From Roseivirga sp. (GTDB taxonomy: Bacteria > Bacteroidota > Bacteroidia > Cytophagales > Cyclobacteriaceae), in the NCBI GenBank assembly GCA_029262895.1, contig JAJCYM010000027.1, positions 1-64,000 of the forward strand: 64,000 nt of DNA. Direction: 5' to 3'. Of the stretch, positions 63,601-64,000 are shown in pieces. Each line of letters opens with the position of its first letter. Within the stretch, counting starts at the first letter, position 1. A model generated the notes under the pieces. That model did not search any database and had not been told where the DNA came from. It saw nothing but the letters and a program-made list of their open reading frames with translations. The translations under genes were made by a program, and so were the position numbers.

Positions 63601-63841
63601 TTAGTTCTCCTTCAAATTCTAAGATCAATACCTCAAACATATCTCCCCGCTCCCCTTTAGCAATTTGCTGCAGGTTCTCCAGCACTCTCCTTTTCATCTC
63701 TTCAGTGGCCTTATTAGTAAAAGTGATGGCCAGGATATGCTGAAAATCTTTGGGTCTTCGAAGAATAAGTTTGAGGTACTCTTTGACGAGTGTAAATGTT
63801 TTGCCTGATCCGGCTGATGATTTGTAAATGGTGAGTGGCAC
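60692..63841 (-). CDS. addA: AddA-like helicase-nuclease subunit
   Basis: A 1049-residue SF1A helicase-nuclease. The Walker A motif is SSAGSGKT at residues 8-15; motif II is DEFQDTS in LIDEFQDTSNFQWNNL; motif V/VI is seen around MSVHKAKGLEAPIVH and YVAFTRAKERLYIS. The C-terminal nuclease domain ends with KPDRVMVKGDKAIIVDYKKE (the D...DYK pair). It unwinds and cuts broken DNA ends to load RecA. It is the first gene of the pair, overlapping the AddB-like gene by 4 bases (ATGA). A fragment of a sorting-domain protein lies upstream. Confidence 0.9.
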   Translation of the reverse strand: MPLTIYKSSAGSGKTFTLVKEYLKLILRRPKDFQHILAITFTNKATEEMKRRVLENLQQIAKGERGDMFEVLILEFEGELTEDLLKYRANEAYELIIHNYSRFEISTIDSFFSRVVRSFARELDLPMSYELEMNTAIALDEAVAQLFRSLSENKELRIWLEQYTFDQIENDKSWNVEGNILDLGRNLFKEQFQEGFSKVDISLDRLKELVTELKQVIKLYRQGMEALANDAIGLIEDSGLTVNDFSYGASGAANTFYKITKGNYDLGSRFIKTASGEQGWAKKKADNEALVDQLAGGRLGDLAMEILDYVDKHERSYRTAQALFRNIYAFGLLEALNANLKDYRDEQNIMLISDNNALIREIVRQDDAPFLFEKIGSFFKHILIDEFQDTSNFQWNNLLPLILNSLASGNQVLIVGDVKQSIYRFRGGNMRLLLEQIGQDLHTFREVITYKNLEENYRSLQGIVAFNNAFFELLPESLEKIQHVDDTAFIKSAYEGHKQVAKRGEGGHVEVALFKPDEESQKGWRERALDLLVENIHHDIKEGYGPSDFLVLVNKNSDMPEIAACLLKAGIPFVSERSLMLGSNDLIRFMIEALRFLQSEEDAIGLVNLSHLHAKLTSNENAHHFMRRAVNVDDLTQFGLPKAFLDQRRTLAQLPLFDLIEQLLLLFNFKDQGDVFIQKFQDLVLEQTQRGIHSIHGFLEWWEEQGQESTISINENTDAVRIMSVHKAKGLEAPIVHIPFADYSFLPNASMHSFWTSEVPEYLSDLSFVPLNYSKSGLVNTDFEGAFLEETLESVLDALNKTYVAFTRAKERLYISAPHKVLKPGGSFHQINHFLEAIMGEESLGMNLNENNNILKYVNKSIYNKPSKKEALGEMASISTYPNSSYINHLSIRPDSERFFMLQGTEDARNISLGNQVHEVLSLMTNAYEMDAVVNQLLLEGSVLDSDLPHIKERVSNLMNNAQIKSWFESDYQVFAERELQFDGRMLKPDRVMVKGDKAIIVDYKKEKPSDSHHAQVRHYMEALRALGYPETMGYLVYVDSVEIEEVVL

Positions 63842-63920
63842 TCGATTCTTTATTGGAAACTGAATTAAACCAATCGAATTGAGTTAGGAAAGAAAGCCTC
63901 TCTAAAAAACCAAAATCCTC

Positions 63921-64000
63921 ACCTTAAAAGTCTTAGCGTTCCTCTGATGGTTTCTTGAAAAGGTACTCCATTCAAGTTGCCTGAGTAAAAGACCATATAG
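63921..64000 (-). CDS. C-terminus of a T9SS-type sorting-domain protein (5' end outside the window)
   Basis: From the right edge an open frame reads YMVFYSGNLNGV, then PFQETIRGTLRLLR and stops (TGA, 63923-63921). The ending R-G-T-L-R-L-L-R after a Tyr-rich strand fits the last strands of the gliding-motility-associated type B sorting domain of type IX secretion. Only 26 residues are visible, so the parent protein is unknown. Confidence 0.5.

Noticed and set aside
1-64000. CRISPR array, prophage or insertion-sequence transposase
   Set aside because: No regularly spaced repeats, cas genes, phage structural genes, integrases or transposases were found anywhere in the window.

Overview
The window looks like a chromosomal segment of a Bacteroidota bacterium, most likely a marine or soil Cytophagales-type gliding relative. 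Evidence for this: many short Sec signal peptides ending in AQ/SQ or in a lipobox (SCD, SCK, GCG); a C-terminal fragment resembling a type IX secretion sorting domain at the right edge; an IgGFc-binding/PKD surface protein at the left edge; DUF1111, AI-2E, CPBP and SUMF1 families; PadR-linked permeases with a permease prefix domain; and a Bacteroidota-style promoter (TTTG-19 bp-TACTTTTG) in front of tRNA-Asp. No plasmid, phage, insertion-sequence or CRISPR genes were seen. Genus cannot be fixed from this stretch.

Layout. 1-3.8 kb: a partial surface protein and two unknowns. 4-5.7 kb: a hipBA toxin-antitoxin module whose control region carries four copies of one palindromic operator. 5.8-18.2 kb: a PqiA-like membrane protein, an M61 peptidase, a lipoprotein made of five PepSY-like repeats, two thioredoxin-fold TlpA-like proteins each next to a membrane-bound AraC-type regulator, a beta-lactamase-fold hydrolase and a DksA-like protein. 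18.5-24.4 kb: a DUF559 nuclease-like gene ending in a palindromic repeat, a CBS-pair protein, and a translationally coupled trio PadR - FtsX/MacB permease - SUMF1-fold protein. 24.4-27.3 kb: a tight three-gene operon of a di-haem DUF1111 lipoprotein, a Rieske lipoprotein and an outer-membrane porin. 27.6-32.9 kb: a serine-hydrolase-fold lipoprotein whose nucleophile position is Asp, two unknowns, accA, an AI-2E transporter and tRNA-Asp(GTC).

33-44.9 kb: an unpaired FtsX-type permease, an NTF2-like protein, TauE/SafE, a LytTR membrane regulator, two CPBP proteases, an AraC-type membrane regulator, an exported YtcJ-like amidohydrolase and an S9 peptidase. 45-46.2 kb: a gene-poor patch with a ~110-bp nested palindrome, a 31-codon remnant-like ORF and a second copy of the S9 gene's 3' end. 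46.2-57.7 kb: a second PadR-permease pair, a CPBP protease, an exported HisC-like aminotransferase, a cytosolic-type sulfotransferase, a GNAT enzyme resembling AAC(3)-I, a VOC protein, a PD40 beta-propeller protein and small exported unknowns. 57.9-63.8 kb: an overlapping addAB-type double-strand-break repair operon.

Most of the cargo is envelope biology: secreted hydrolases, lipoproteins, export permeases and membrane-anchored transcription factors. The best candidates for something undescribed are the PadR/permease/SUMF1 unit, the DUF1111-Rieske-porin operon, the hipBA operator array, the Asp-for-Ser hydrolase and the structured element near 45.2 kb. All family assignments come from reading motifs; no database search was run.
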